This document shows, piece after piece, positions 10,203 through 19,965 of a stretch of 64,000 bases of DNA. The notes under the pieces were generated by a model. It searched no databases, was not told where the DNA came from, and saw only the letters and a program-made list of their open reading frames with translations. Positions within the stretch are counted from its first letter, which is position 1. Each line of letters begins with the position of its first letter. Made by a program: the position numbers and the translations under genes. Source of the DNA: Burkholderia contaminans (GTDB taxonomy: Bacteria; Pseudomonadota; Gammaproteobacteria; Burkholderiales; Burkholderiaceae); assembly GCF_029633825.1 (NCBI RefSeq), contig NZ_CP090640.1:1674001-1738000 (forward strand), in the 5' to 3' direction.

Positions 10203-10940
10203 GTGGTGGCGGTGAGCGGCACGCAGCCCACGCGGACGGTGAGCCCGACTCGCTGGATCGTCTATGCGGGATCGGTGTTCGCGGGCGCGTGGCTCGCGAC
10301 GCAGCTGTTCTATCTCGCGCAGATCGCGCTGTGGTCGTTCGTGAACCCGGGCTCGACCGCGTTCATGCGCACCGACGCGTGGTGGCTGTCTCGCGACAAG
10401 CCGCCCGCGCAGATCCAGCATCAATGGGTGCCGTACGACCAGATCTCGCGCAACCTGAAGCGCGCACTGATCGCGTCGGAAGATTCGACGTTCGCGACCA
10501 ACAACGGCTACGACGTCGACGCGATCCTGCAGGCGTGGGAGAAGAACAAGGCGCGCGGCCGGATCGTCTCCGGCGGCTCGACGATCACGCAGCAGCTCGC
10601 GCGCAACCTGTTCCTGTCGCGCGAGAAGAGCTACATCCGCAAGGGGCAGGAGCTCATCATCACGTGGATGCTCGAAACCGTGCTCGACAAGGAGCGGATC
10701 TTCGAGATCTACCTGAATTCCGTCGAGTGGGGGCGCGGCGTGTACGGCGCCGAAGCGGCCGCCCGCTATTACTACAGGATTCCCGCGAGCCGGCTCGGCG
10801 CGTGGCAATCGGCGCGCCTCGCGGTGATGCTGCCGAAGCCGCGCTGGTTCGACGCGCACCGCGGCTCGGCCTACCAGGCGCAGCGTGCGGCAGTCATTGC
10901 CCGCCGGATGGGCGCGGCCGAGCTGCCGCAATCACAATGA
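10203..10940 (+). CDS. mtgA: Monofunctional peptidoglycan glycosyltransferase MtgA
   Basis: A 245-residue inner-membrane enzyme that polymerises glycan strands from lipid II. The start is GTG at 10203, preceded by GGAG at 10191; the much longer upstream frame overlaps aroE and is a shadow. A membrane segment lies at about residues 18-40. It is followed by the GT51 domain with LIASEDSTF (catalytic Glu), [16 protein letters not shown] and [10 protein letters not shown]. There is no transpeptidase domain, which separates it from class A PBPs. Confidence 0.95.
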   Translation: MVAVSGTQPTRTVSPTRWIVYAGSVFAGAWLATQLFYLAQIALWSFVNPGSTAFMRTDAWWLSRDKPPAQIQHQWVPYDQISRNLKRALIASEDSTFATNNGYDVDAILQAWEKNKARGRIVSGGSTITQQLARNLFLSREKSYIRKGQELIITWMLETVLDKERIFEIYLNSVEWGRGVYGAEAAARYYYRIPASRLGAWQSARLAVMLPKPRWFDAHRGSAYQAQRAAVIARRMGAAELPQSQ

Positions 10941-11375
10941 ACGGCGCGCTCGCGCCGTCGCATTGACGGTTTCATCGCCCGTGCGCCACGCGCGGATCGT
11001 TTGTGCGCTGCAGCGCATGTGTGTCATACGCATTTCGTGCCACATCCTTTAGACGAATCCATCTATTTCGTTTTGCTGAGCAATACCGGGCGCCGTGCGA
11101 TTTTGTTTGCCGATATGGCACGAAATTCCGGGATTTTTAGTCTTCCCGCGTAAACACGAAAGTCGATGAAAGGTGTGTGAAATGCAACGTTTCGCAAACC
11201 GAAGCATTCCTGAAAGGTGTGCGCCGCACCGGCCGCCAGCCAAATATTTCAAAATTTTTCAAAGCTGACGGGCTCGCGTATATTGGCCAGCGCCTCGGCT
11301 TATCGGCCGCTATCGAGGCGGGGGTGGCTTATCCGGCTGCTCGACACAACAACATCCGAGAGAAGGAAAGCAACG
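10941..11375 (+). promoter_or_regulatory. 435-bp intergenic region with candidate promoter for the S10 peptidase
   Basis: No credible coding sequence was found between mtgA and the S10 peptidase. The region is clearly more AT-rich than its surroundings from about 11040 to 11290. A plausible sigma-70 promoter is TTTTCA at 11256-11261, a 17-bp spacer, and TATATT at 11279-11284, giving a 5' leader of about 85 nt. An AGAGAAGGAAAG ribosome site lies just before the ATG at 11376. Confidence 0.45.
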
Positions 11376-12986
11376 ATGCCAGCAAGCAAAGCGAAGCTGT
11401 TGTTGGGAGTGGTGTTTTCTTCGCTGATTCTGACGGCCTGCAACGACGACGTGACTTCGTCTACTGCTGCCAGCGCCGACAATTCAGCCGATCCCGCCAG
11501 TCAGGTGGACAAGGCGTACAACGATCCGAACAGTTATTCGTCGAGCGCAAACGCGTCGCTCGACGCCTCCGCCGCGGTTGAAAAGGCCGCCGTCACGCAT
11601 CACCAGATCACCCTCAACGGCAAGACGATCCGCTACACGGCCACGGCCGGCCATCTCGTCGCGCGCAATCCGCAGACCGGCGCGCCCGAAGCATCGTTCT
11701 TCTATGTCGCCTATACGGCCGACAACCAGCCCGCGGCAAAGCGGCCCGTCACGTTCCTGTACAACGGCGGCCCCGGCTCGGCATCGGTGTGGCTGCACCT
11801 CGGCTCGTTCGGCCCGCGCCGGATCCAGACGGGCGACCCGAACGCAAACACGTCGACGTTCCCGTTCGTCGACAACCAGGAAAGCCTGCTCGACACGACC
11901 GACCTCGTGTTCGTCGATGCAATCGGCACCGGCTTCTCGGAGGCGATCGCGCCGAACACGAACCAGACGTTCTGGGGCGTCGACCAGGACGGCGGCGCGT
12001 TCCGCGATTTCGTGACGCGCTACATCGCCGTGAACCAGCGCAACGACTCGCCGAAATACCTGTTCGGGGAATCGTACGGCACGCCGCGCACCGACGTGCT
12101 CGCGAACCTGCTCGAGACGGCCGGCGTGAAGCTCGACGGCATCGTGCTGCAGTCGTCGATCCTGAACTACAACGTGAACTGCGACATGGCGAGCGACTAC
12201 ATCGGCAACTCGAACAACGGGTCGAGCCCGGTGAGTTGCGCGGGTTTCGTGCCGTCGTATGGCACGGTCGGCGCGTACTACCAGCTCGACAACCCGAACC
12301 CGTCGAGCCTGCCGCAGTACGCGGACCAGATGCGCCTGCTGACGGCCGGCAGCTACGCGCCGGCCGTGAACGCGTATCTGGCGAGCCATACGCCGCCGCC
12401 GCCGACCCTCGTCACGACGATGGTGAATTCGACCGGCGTGAAGCAGTCGCTGTGGAATGCGGACTTCAACGTGATCCCGACCTTCTTCGACAACAGCTTC
12501 CAGCTGTCGCTGATCCCGGGCACGCTGATCGGCCGCTACGACGCGCGCGTGAACGTGCCGGTATCGAGCCCGCTGGCGGCCGACGGCGATCCGTCGAGCT
12601 CGTTCATCACGAAGCCGTTCACCGACACGATCGGCAAGTACCTGCCGAACGAGCTGAAGTACACCGCGCAGTCGGCCTACTCGGTGAGCAGCAATGCGAT
12701 CAACACGTGGGACTGGACCCACGACGGCCTCGCGATGCCGGACACGATCCCCGATCTCGCCGCGGCGCTGTCGCTGAATCCGCAACTGAAGGTGTTGTCG
12801 CTGAACGGGTATCACGACATCGCGACGCCGTTCTACCAGACCGAGCTCGACCTCGCGCGGCTCGGGACGCAACCGAACCTGACGATCAAGGACTATCAGG
12901 GCGGACACATGGTCTATCTCGACGATACGTCGCGTCCGCAGGAGAAAGCCGACCTCGTGACCTTCTACAACGCGGCCGCGCACTGA
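11376..12986 (+). CDS. S10-family serine carboxypeptidase-like lipoprotein
   Basis: A 536-residue exported protein. The N-terminus MPASKAKLLLGVVFSS is followed by a lipobox LTAC with Cys22 as the predicted lipidated residue, then a Ser/Ala/Asp-rich linker to about residue 70. The alpha/beta-hydrolase body carries the family oxyanion motif NGGPGSAS (130-137), the nucleophile Ser233 in GESYGTPR, Asp481 in NGYHD and His511 in QGGHM. These are the carboxypeptidase Y-type catalytic triad. It probably trims peptides at the cell surface or in the periplasm; the substrate is unknown. It is monocistronic or followed by the small EF-hand gene. Confidence 0.88.
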   Translation: MPASKAKLLLGVVFSSLILTACNDDVTSSTAASADNSADPASQVDKAYNDPNSYSSSANASLDASAAVEKAAVTHHQITLNGKTIRYTATAGHLVARNPQTGAPEASFFYVAYTADNQPAAKRPVTFLYNGGPGSASVWLHLGSFGPRRIQTGDPNANTSTFPFVDNQESLLDTTDLVFVDAIGTGFSEAIAPNTNQTFWGVDQDGGAFRDFVTRYIAVNQRNDSPKYLFGESYGTPRTDVLANLLETAGVKLDGIVLQSSILNYNVNCDMASDYIGNSNNGSSPVSCAGFVPSYGTVGAYYQLDNPNPSSLPQYADQMRLLTAGSYAPAVNAYLASHTPPPPTLVTTMVNSTGVKQSLWNADFNVIPTFFDNSFQLSLIPGTLIGRYDARVNVPVSSPLAADGDPSSSFITKPFTDTIGKYLPNELKYTAQSAYSVSSNAINTWDWTHDGLAMPDTIPDLAAALSLNPQLKVLSLNGYHDIATPFYQTELDLARLGTQPNLTIKDYQGGHMVYLDDTSRPQEKADLVTFYNAAAH

Positions 12987-13066
12987 TGCTGCGCCAGGCA
13001 GGCGATGCGCGCCCGCGGTGGCGCCGCGCCTGCCGTCGACGACCTCATTCCAGACTGGAGCCTGAT

Positions 13067-13468
13067 ATGAAGAACCGTTTCATCGTCGTTGCAGCGGCGC
13101 TCGCCTGTGCCGGCGCAGCAGCATCCGTATCCGCGTTCGCGCAGGCGAGCGACGCCGCCGCACCGGTGCGTGCGCGCCAGGCGCAGCTCGGCGATCCGTA
13201 TGTACCGCCGGCCGCGCGCAAGCCGACCGCCGGCACGCAGACGACGGGCGCCGCGCTGCATGCGCAGGTGGTGCGCAAGCTCGCGCGACAGTTCAGCGCG
13301 GCCGACGCGCAGAACACGGGTTCGATCACGGAGTCGCAGGCACGCGCGGCCGGCCTCGGCTATGTCGCGAACCACTTCCGGCAGATCGACTCGGGCGGCA
13401 ACGGCCGCGTGTCGTTCGCGGACGTCCAGCGCTACATGCAGGCACGCAGCACGAGCAGCCAGCAGTAA
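13067..13468 (+). CDS. Secreted small EF-hand protein
   Basis: A 133-residue protein with a Sec signal peptide (MKNRFIVVAAALACAGAAA, cleavage probably after AFA near residue 25). The mature C-terminal half has two EF-hand-like loops. The first, from Asp80, is degenerate. The second, DSGGNGRVSFAD (108-119), keeps Asp at positions 1 and 12 and Asn at 5, so it could bind calcium. It may sense or buffer periplasmic calcium; no function is established. It lies 80 bp after the S10 peptidase on the same strand. Confidence 0.75.
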   Translation: MKNRFIVVAAALACAGAAASVSAFAQASDAAAPVRARQAQLGDPYVPPAARKPTAGTQTTGAALHAQVVRKLARQFSAADAQNTGSITESQARAAGLGYVANHFRQIDSGGNGRVSFADVQRYMQARSTSSQQ

Positions 13469-13817
13469 GCACGGCGCGCGGTGAACAAACGGGGGCGGAA
13501 CCTGCTGCACGGCGGGTTTCGCCCCCGTGCACATGAAGCCGCCGTTACGTCGAATACCTGGCGGATTCACGCCGAATTCTCATTATCTGGGCAACGCATT
13601 CAAATATTGGAGGCGAGTGCGTGCGCTCCTACAATCCGAAGCACATCGACAGCTTCGGACCCACGCATCGCGCGGCGCCCGACGCACACGGAGACACCTT
13701 CCATGAAGTTCGCCGGGCGCTTTACTCGGTGCATCGACCGCCGCCTCGTCGCGACGCCGCGCGCAGTTCCGGCATCGTGCGAACGGCTTCACCGATTCCG
13801 TTGAAGAAGCCCGCCCC
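13469..13817. other. 349-bp gap with a hairpin and IclR-gene leader
   Basis: No coding sequence was recognised. A hairpin with arms ACGGGGGCG and CGCCCCCGT (about 13488-13528) could end the upstream transcript, although it lacks a T-tract. The rest is the 5' region of the IclR regulator. Short open frames here have poor codon character and no ribosome site. Confidence 0.4.
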
Positions 13818-14717
13818 ATGACCAAGATGCCCGATACCCTTGCCCTCGACGCCCGGCGTGCGACGCCGGACGATGCGTCGCTGACCGACAGCATCGGCGC
13901 GACCAGCACGCCGCTCGATCTCGCCGCACAGCAGGCCGGTACGCAGACGTTGCTGCGCGGTCTCGCGATCCTCGAGGCGATCGCGAACGGCGCGCGCGAC
14001 ATGCGTGCGATCGGCGCCGCGCTCGGCACGACGCGCAGCACGACGCATCGCCTCGTCAGCAGCCTCGTGCAGGCGCGCTACCTGCGCCAGGTGCAGGGCG
14101 GCTACCTGCTCGGCCCGAAGCTGATCGAGCTCGGCACGATCGCGCTCGAGCAGATGCCGCTCACCGCGGTGGCGCGCCCGCACCTCGAAGCGCTCGCGGA
14201 AGCGACGCTCGACACGATCCATCTCGGCGTGCGCGACGGCGACGACGTGCTGTACATCGACAAGATTCCCGGCACGCGCGGCCTCGAGATGCGCTCGCGC
14301 GTCGGCCACCGGATGCCGCTCGCGTCGACCGGCATCGGCAAGGCGATGATGCTCGACACCGATCCCGACACGTGGCGCTCGCTGTTCGAGGCCGCGCGGC
14401 GGGCGCTCGCCGGCGTCAATTTCAAGCCGGACAACCGGCCCGAGACGAGCGCGTTCCTGCAGCGCATGGCGCATTACGCGGCCGGCGGCTACACGTTCGA
14501 TCTCGAGGAAAACGAGGCGTCGATCCGCTGCGTGGCCGCGCCGATCCGCGACGCATCGGGCGCGATCGTCGCGGCCGTGTCGGTCGCGAGCACGATTCCG
14601 TACATGCCGCACGACCGGATGGACGAACTGATTCCGCTCGTGCAGCGCGAAGCGCGAGCCATTTCCGCGGAACTGGGCTGGAGCCCGCCGCAGGGTACCC
14701 GCAGGATCAAACGATGA
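13818..14717 (+). CDS. IclR-family transcriptional regulator of the sugar-acid cluster
   Basis: A 299-residue regulator. It has a winged helix-turn-helix at about residues 40-95 (LLRGLAILEAIANG, TTRSTTHRLVSSL) and an IclR effector-binding domain from about 110 to 285 (GVRDGDDVLYIDKIPG, HRMPLASTGIGKAMM). The first 35 residues are an unstructured extension. Its last codons overlap dgoK by 4 bp (ATGA), so it is co-transcribed with the catabolic genes it presumably controls. Galactonate, 2-keto-3-deoxygalactonate or a related sugar acid is the likely effector, by context only. Confidence 0.88.
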   Translation: MTKMPDTLALDARRATPDDASLTDSIGATSTPLDLAAQQAGTQTLLRGLAILEAIANGARDMRAIGAALGTTRSTTHRLVSSLVQARYLRQVQGGYLLGPKLIELGTIALEQMPLTAVARPHLEALAEATLDTIHLGVRDGDDVLYIDKIPGTRGLEMRSRVGHRMPLASTGIGKAMMLDTDPDTWRSLFEAARRALAGVNFKPDNRPETSAFLQRMAHYAAGGYTFDLEENEASIRCVAAPIRDASGAIVAAVSVASTIPYMPHDRMDELIPLVQREARAISAELGWSPPQGTRRIKR

Positions 14718-15739
14718 CGACTTCGACCCGGCCCGTTCCGGATGCCAGTACCGCCACTCCGTCGCTGATCGCGCTCGACTGGGGCACGACGTCGCTGCGC
14801 GCTTATCTGTACGACGCGCACGGCGCGCTCATCGACACGCGCAGCCGTGCGGCGGGCGTCATGCATGTGCCGGGCGGCGGCGCGCGCGCGTTCGACGCCG
14901 TGTTCGAGGAAGCGTGCGGCGACTGGCTCGACCGCACGCCGGGCCTGCCGGTGCTCGCCGCCGGGATGGTCGGCAGCGCTCAGGGCTGGCGCGAGGCGCC
15001 GTACGTCGCGGTGCCGGCCGGCGCCGATGCGCTCGTCAAGGGCCTCATTACGGTGACGACGTCGCGCGGCACGACGATCTCGATCGTGCCGGGCGTCATC
15101 GCCACGGGCGAATTGCCCGACGTGATGCGCGGCGAAGAAACGCAGATATTCGGTGCACTCGCGAGCGATCCCACGCTTGGCGCCGATCGTTCAGGGGTAC
15201 TGATCGGCTTGCCTGGCACCCATGCGAAATGGGCATGGGTGAGGGACGGCCTGATCGAGCGTTTCCAGACCTTCATGACGGGCGAGCTGTTCGCGGTGCT
15301 GCGCGACCACACGATCCTCGGCCGCACGATGCGCGCCGGTGCATCGCCCGATCGTGCGGCGTTCGTGCGCGGCGTCTCGGTCGCGCGCGGCGCGCAGCAC
15401 ACGGGGCTGCTCGCGACGATCTTCAGCACGCGCACGCTCGGGCTGACCGACCGGCTCGCGCCCGACGCGCAGGGCGATTACCTGTCCGGGCTGCTGATCG
15501 GCCATGAACTCAACGCGCTCGACGCGATGCTCGCGGAGCGCGGCATCGCGCTCGCGGACCAGCCGCTGCTGCTGATCGGCGACGACAGCTTGTGCGCGCG
15601 CTACGCCGATGCGCTCCAGGAATTCGGCCACCCGCCCGCCCGCGTCGTCGCACACGCGACCGATCGCGGCCTGTGGCGAATCGCGTCTCGCGCCGGGCTC
15701 GTGCGTGCGGATGGGGAGCCCGTCTGTGCCGACCAATGA
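14714..15739 (+). CDS. dgoK: 2-dehydro-3-deoxygalactonokinase DgoK
   Basis: A 341-residue sugar-acid kinase that phosphorylates 2-keto-3-deoxygalactonate in the De Ley-Doudoroff pathway. The N-terminal phosphate loop region LIALDWGTTSLRAYLYD (about residues 18-34) is characteristic of the DgoK fold, and GLPGTHAKWAWV near residue 165 fits the family. The start overlaps the regulator. The next gene, dgoA, encodes the following step, which supports the call. Confidence 0.93.
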   Translation: MTTSTRPVPDASTATPSLIALDWGTTSLRAYLYDAHGALIDTRSRAAGVMHVPGGGARAFDAVFEEACGDWLDRTPGLPVLAAGMVGSAQGWREAPYVAVPAGADALVKGLITVTTSRGTTISIVPGVIATGELPDVMRGEETQIFGALASDPTLGADRSGVLIGLPGTHAKWAWVRDGLIERFQTFMTGELFAVLRDHTILGRTMRAGASPDRAAFVRGVSVARGAQHTGLLATIFSTRTLGLTDRLAPDAQGDYLSGLLIGHELNALDAMLAERGIALADQPLLLIGDDSLCARYADALQEFGHPPARVVAHATDRGLWRIASRAGLVRADGEPVCADQ

Positions 15740-15761
15740 ACTGTTTGCCGAGGAATTTTCG

Positions 15762-16439
15762 ATGCCCTCCGACCTGACCCTGCCCGCACCGTATGCGCCC
15801 CACGCCGCGCTGATGCGTGCGTTCGACGCGTGCCCGCTGATCGCGATCATGCGCGGGATCACGCCTGCCGAAGCGGCCGACCACGGCCATGCGCTCTATG
15901 AAGCCGGCTTCCGGATCGTCGAGGTGCCGCTCAATTCGCCCGATCCGTTCGACAGCATCGCCGCGCTGCGGCGTGCGCTGCCCGACGACGCGATCGTCGG
16001 CGCGGGCACCGTGCTGCGCGCCGAGTATGTCGACCGCGTGCAGGATGCGGGCGGCGCGCTGATCGTGATGCCGCACAGCGACGCAGCCGTGATCCGCCGC
16101 GCTCGCGAGCGCGGCCTCGCGAGCGCGCCGGGCGTGGCGACGCCGACCGAAGCCTTTGCGGCGCTCGCGAACGGCGCCGACGTGCTGAAGATGTTTCCGG
16201 CCGAGCAGCTCGGCGTGCCTGTCGTGAAGGCGTGGCGCGCGGTGATCGACCGCGCGGTGCCGCTGATTCCGGTCGGCGGTATCTCGCCCGACAACATGGC
16301 GCCGTTCCTCGATGCCGGCGCGAACGGTTTCGGGCTCGGCTCGGCGCTGTATCGCCCCGGCCAGTCGGCCGACGCGACCGCGGCGAACGCGCATGCGTTC
16401 CAGGCCGGCTTGCGCGCGGCGCGCGGCGGAGCCGCATGA
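15762..16439 (+). CDS. dgoA: 2-dehydro-3-deoxy-6-phosphogalactonate aldolase DgoA
   Basis: A 225-residue class I aldolase that splits 6-phospho-2-keto-3-deoxygalactonate into pyruvate and glyceraldehyde 3-phosphate. It has the KDPG/KDPGal aldolase features: catalytic Glu54 in RIVEVPLNSP, GAGTVL (80-85) and Schiff-base Lys143 in VLKMFPAEQ. The start ATG at 15762 has a GAGGAA ribosome site 7 bp upstream; earlier in-frame starts lie in the tail of dgoK. The stop overlaps the next SDR gene by 4 bp. The paralogue eda is at 58386. Confidence 0.93.
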   Translation: MPSDLTLPAPYAPHAALMRAFDACPLIAIMRGITPAEAADHGHALYEAGFRIVEVPLNSPDPFDSIAALRRALPDDAIVGAGTVLRAEYVDRVQDAGGALIVMPHSDAAVIRRARERGLASAPGVATPTEAFAALANGADVLKMFPAEQLGVPVVKAWRAVIDRAVPLIPVGGISPDNMAPFLDAGANGFGLGSALYRPGQSADATAANAHAFQAGLRAARGGAA

Positions 16440-17218
16440 TGGGCCGCCTCGCGGACAAGGTCGCGATGGTGACGGGCGCGGGCCGGGGCATCGGCGCCGC
16501 GATCGCCCGCGCGTTCGTTCGCGAGGGGGCGGCCGTCGCGCTCGTCGATCTCGACTTTCCGCAGGCGCAGCGCACGGCCGCCGGGATTGCACAGGAGATT
16601 GCCGGCGCGCGCGTGCTGCCGCTGCACGCGGATGTCGCGCGGCAGGAGTCGGTGCGTGCTGCACTGGCGCAGACCGAGGCGGCGTTCGGCCCGCTCGACG
16701 TGCTCGTGAACAACGCGGGCATCAACGTGTTCGCCGATCCGCTGACGATGACCGACGACGACTGGCGGCGCTGCTTCGCGGTCGACCTCGACGGCGTGTG
16801 GCACGGTTGCCGCGCGGCGCTGGAGGGGATGGTCGAACGCGGCCGCGGCAGCATCGTGAACATTGCGTCGACGCACGCGTTCAGGATCATTCCGGGCTGC
16901 TTTCCGTACCCGGTCGCGAAGCACGGCGTGCTGGGCCTCACCCGCGCGCTCGGCATCGAATACGCGGCGCGCAACGTGCGCGTGAACGCGATCGCGCCGG
17001 GCTACATCGAGACGCAGCTCACGCGCGACTGGTGGGACGCACAACCCGACCCTGCTGCCGCGCGCGCCGAAACGCTCGCGCTGCAGCCGATGAAGCGGAT
17101 CGGCCGGCCGGAGGAGGTCGCGATGACGGCCGTGTTCCTCGCGTCCGACGAGGCGCCGTTCATCAATGCCGCGTGCATCACCGTCGATGGCGGGCGCGCG
17201 GCGCTGTATCACGACTGA
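16436..17218 (+). CDS. SDR-family sugar dehydrogenase (region 4, first)
   Basis: A 260-residue classical short-chain dehydrogenase with the cofactor loop TGAGRGIG near residue 16, LVNNAGIN, the catalytic Ser in IASTHA and the YPVAKHG (YxxxK) motif near residue 160. The acidic residue after beta-2 (VDLDF) favours NAD+. It overlaps dgoA by 4 bp (ATGA). In related clusters such SDRs oxidise fucose, arabinose or galactose type sugars or sugar acids; which one applies here cannot be told from the sequence. Confidence 0.85.
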   Translation: MMGRLADKVAMVTGAGRGIGAAIARAFVREGAAVALVDLDFPQAQRTAAGIAQEIAGARVLPLHADVARQESVRAALAQTEAAFGPLDVLVNNAGINVFADPLTMTDDDWRRCFAVDLDGVWHGCRAALEGMVERGRGSIVNIASTHAFRIIPGCFPYPVAKHGVLGLTRALGIEYAARNVRVNAIAPGYIETQLTRDWWDAQPDPAAARAETLALQPMKRIGRPEEVAMTAVFLASDEAPFINAACITVDGGRAALYHD

Positions 17219-17320
17219 CGCAACGATTCGAAAGACCGCACGTGCGACGGCCGCGCGCACGCAGCGTCGAAACCAACAAGCGGCTACATCCTGTTCGATG
17301 AAAACAAGGAGACACTGGAG

Positions 17321-18316
17321 ATGAAACGCAGAACGTTCGTAACGCTGGCGGCCGCGGCCGCGGTGGTGATGGGCAGTCCGGTCGCGCACGCGGCCGACCC
17401 GGTCAAGATCGGCTTCCTCGTGAAGCAGCCGGAAGAGCCGTGGTTCCAGGACGAGTGGAAATTCGCCGAGATCGCCGCGAAGCAGAAGGGCTTCACGCTC
17501 GTGAAGATCGGCGCGCCGTCCGGCGAGAAGGTGATGAGCGCGATCGACAACCTGTCGGCGCAGAAGGCGCAGGGCTTCATCATCTGCACGCCCGACGTGA
17601 AGCTCGGGCCGGGCATCGTCGCGAAGGCGAAGTCGCACAACCTGAAGATGATGACGGTGGACGACCGCCTCGTCGACGGCGCGGGCAAGCCGATCGAGGC
17701 GGTCCCGCACATGGGGATTTCCGCTTACAACATCGGCAAGCAGGTCGGCGACGGCATCGCGGCCGAGATCAAGAAACGCGGCTGGGACATGAAGGACGTC
17801 GGCGCGATCGACATCACCTACGAGCAGTTGCCGACCGCGCATGACCGCACCAGCGGCGCGACCGACGCGCTGGTGGCCGCCGGCTTCCCGAAGGCGAACG
17901 TGATCGCGGCGCCGCAGGCGAAGACCGACACGGAGAATGCCTTCAACGCGGCGAACATCGCGCTCACGAAGAATCCGCAGTTCAAGCACTGGGTGGCGTA
18001 CGGCCTGAACGACGAGGCCGTGCTCGGCGCGGTGCGCGCGGCCGAAGGGCGCGGCTTCAAGGCGGACAACATGATCGGCATCGGCATCGGCGGTTCCGAT
18101 TCGGCGCTGAACGAGTTCAAGAAGCCGCAGCCGACGGGCTTCTACGGCACCGTGATCATCAGCCCGAAGCGCCACGGCGAGGAAACCTCGGACCTGATGT
18201 ACACGTGGATCACGCAGGGCAAGGCGCCGCCGGCGCTGACGCTGACGACCGGCATGCTCGCGACGCGCGACAACGTGTCGAAGGTGCGCGACGAGATGGG
18301 GCTCGCGTCGAAGTAA
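17321..18316 (+). CDS. araF: ABC sugar transporter periplasmic binding protein (AraF-like)
   Basis: A 331-residue periplasmic protein with a signal peptide ending about AHA-A at residue 24. The mature protein begins DPVKIGFLVKQPEEPWF, the start of L-arabinose/galactose-type binding proteins of the CUT2 class. It delivers sugar to the AraG/AraH importer that follows. The 67-bp gap before araG contains a strong hairpin, an arrangement that often lets the binding protein accumulate more than the membrane parts. L-arabinose specificity is inferred from family resemblance; the neighbouring genes fit galactose as well. Confidence 0.88.
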   Translation: MKRRTFVTLAAAAAVVMGSPVAHAADPVKIGFLVKQPEEPWFQDEWKFAEIAAKQKGFTLVKIGAPSGEKVMSAIDNLSAQKAQGFIICTPDVKLGPGIVAKAKSHNLKMMTVDDRLVDGAGKPIEAVPHMGISAYNIGKQVGDGIAAEIKKRGWDMKDVGAIDITYEQLPTAHDRTSGATDALVAAGFPKANVIAAPQAKTDTENAFNAANIALTKNPQFKHWVAYGLNDEAVLGAVRAAEGRGFKADNMIGIGIGGSDSALNEFKKPQPTGFYGTVIISPKRHGEETSDLMYTWITQGKAPPALTLTTGMLATRDNVSKVRDEMGLASK

Positions 18317-18321
18317 GCGGC

Positions 18322-18355
18322 CCGCCGGCTGCCGCCGCGAGGCGGCGGCCGGCGG
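18322..18355 (+). terminator. Intercistronic hairpin between araF and araG
   Basis: Two 15-nt arms (18322-18336 and 18341-18355) pair with one mismatch around a GCGA loop, starting 5 bp after the araF stop codon. There is no T-tract, so it is more likely an mRNA-stabilising or attenuating hairpin than a full terminator. It would favour excess binding protein over AraG and AraH. Confidence 0.6.
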
Positions 18356-18383
18356 TCGATCGACCAGGAAGTAGGGAGACGAC

Positions 18384-19895
18384 GTGTCAGCGGCACTGCG
18401 TTTTGACAATATCGGCAAGGTCTTTCCCGGCGTGCGCGCACTCGACGGCATTTCGTTCGACGTGCATGCGGGCGAGGTGCATGGCCTGATGGGCGAGAAC
18501 GGCGCGGGCAAGTCGACGCTGCTGAAGATTCTCGGCGGCGAATACCAGCCCGATGCGGGCAGCGTGCTGGTCGACGGCCAGCCCGTGCAGTTCGCGAGTG
18601 CGGCCGCGTCGATCGCGGCCGGCATCGCGGTGATTCACCAGGAGCTGCAGTACGTGCCCGACCTGACGGTCGCGGAAAACCTGCTGCTCGGCCGCCTGCC
18701 GAATGCGTTCGGCTGGGTCAGGAAGCGCGAGGCGAAGCGCTTCGTGCGCGAGCGGCTCGCCGCGATGGGCGTCGACCTCGATCCGGACGCGAAGCTCGGG
18801 CGGCTGTCGATCGCGCAGCGGCAGATGGTCGAGATCTGCAAGGCGCTGATGCGCAATGCGCGCGTGATCGCGCTCGACGAGCCGACCAGCTCGCTGTCGC
18901 ATCGCGAGACCGAAGTGCTGTTCAAGCTCGTCGACGACCTGCGTGCGCAGGGCCGCGCGCTGATCTACATCTCGCACCGGATGGACGAGATCTACCGGTT
19001 GTGCGACGCCTGCACGATCTTCCGCGACGGGCGCAAGATCGCATCGCACGAATCGCTCGCCGACGTGCCGCGCGAACGGCTCGTCGCCGAGATGGTCGGG
19101 CGCGAGATTTCGGATATCTACCATTACGCGCCGCGTGCGCTCGGCGACGTGCGCTTCGCGGCCGACGGCATCGACGGCCCGGCACTGCGCGAACCCGCGA
19201 GCTTCTCGGTGCGCGCGGGCGAGATCGTCGGCTTCTTCGGGCTCGTGGGCGCCGGGCGCAGCGAGCTGATGCGGCTCGTGTACGGCGCGGATCGCCGGCG
19301 CGCGGGCGCGCTGACGCTCGACGGCGCGCGCATCGACGTGAAGCGCACCGGCGACGCGATCCGGCACGGCATCGTGCTGTGCCCCGAGGATCGTAAAGAA
19401 GAAGGGATCATCGCGATCGCGTCGGTCGCGGAGAACATCAACATCAGCTGCCGCCGCCATTCGCTGCGCGCGGGGCTCTTCATCAACCGCAGGGCCGAGA
19501 GCGAAACGGCCGACCGTTTCATCCAGCGGCTCAAGATCAAGACGCCGAACCGGCGGCAGAAGATCCGCTTCCTGTCGGGCGGCAACCAGCAGAAGGCGAT
19601 CCTGTCGCGCTGGCTCGCGGAGCCCGACCTGAAGGTCGTGATCCTCGACGAGCCGACGCGCGGGATCGACGTCGGCGCGAAACACGAGATCTACGACGTG
19701 ATCTACCGGCTCGCGGAACGCGGCTGCGCGATCGTGATGGTGTCGTCGGAGCTGCCGGAAGTGCTCGGCGTGTCCGACCGCATCGTCGTGATGCGCGAGG
19801 GCCGGATCGCGGGCGAGCTGCCGCGCGACCAGGCGAACGAACACGCGGTGCTGAGCCTGGCGCTGCCGCAGACGAGCGCCGTCGAGGCGGCCTGA
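18384..19895 (+). CDS. araG: ABC sugar transporter ATP-binding protein (AraG-like)
   Basis: A 503-residue cytoplasmic ATPase with two tandem ABC domains, as in AraG, MglA and RbsA. Domain 1 has Walker [10 protein letters not shown] (38-46), signature LSIAQRQ and Walker [10 protein letters not shown]. Domain 2 has a degenerate Walker A VGAGRSE, signature LSGGNQQK and Walker [10 protein letters not shown]. It starts at GTG, with GTAGGGAGAC as ribosome site. It pairs with the permease at 19966. Confidence 0.92.
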   Translation: MSAALRFDNIGKVFPGVRALDGISFDVHAGEVHGLMGENGAGKSTLLKILGGEYQPDAGSVLVDGQPVQFASAAASIAAGIAVIHQELQYVPDLTVAENLLLGRLPNAFGWVRKREAKRFVRERLAAMGVDLDPDAKLGRLSIAQRQMVEICKALMRNARVIALDEPTSSLSHRETEVLFKLVDDLRAQGRALIYISHRMDEIYRLCDACTIFRDGRKIASHESLADVPRERLVAEMVGREISDIYHYAPRALGDVRFAADGIDGPALREPASFSVRAGEIVGFFGLVGAGRSELMRLVYGADRRRAGALTLDGARIDVKRTGDAIRHGIVLCPEDRKEEGIIAIASVAENINISCRRHSLRAGLFINRRAESETADRFIQRLKIKTPNRRQKIRFLSGGNQQKAILSRWLAEPDLKVVILDEPTRGIDVGAKHEIYDVIYRLAERGCAIVMVSSELPEVLGVSDRIVVMREGRIAGELPRDQANEHAVLSLALPQTSAVEAA

Positions 19896-19965
19896 CGCAG
19901 GACACGACAATCGAATCGGACATGCGCGGCGCAGGCCGTGCGATGCAGGAGCAGGAGACTCAATC

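Noticed and set aside
15896..18625. Minus-strand frame of about 900 codons opposite dgoA, the SDR gene and araF
   Set aside because: It is antisense to three recognised genes and has the composition of a GC shadow.
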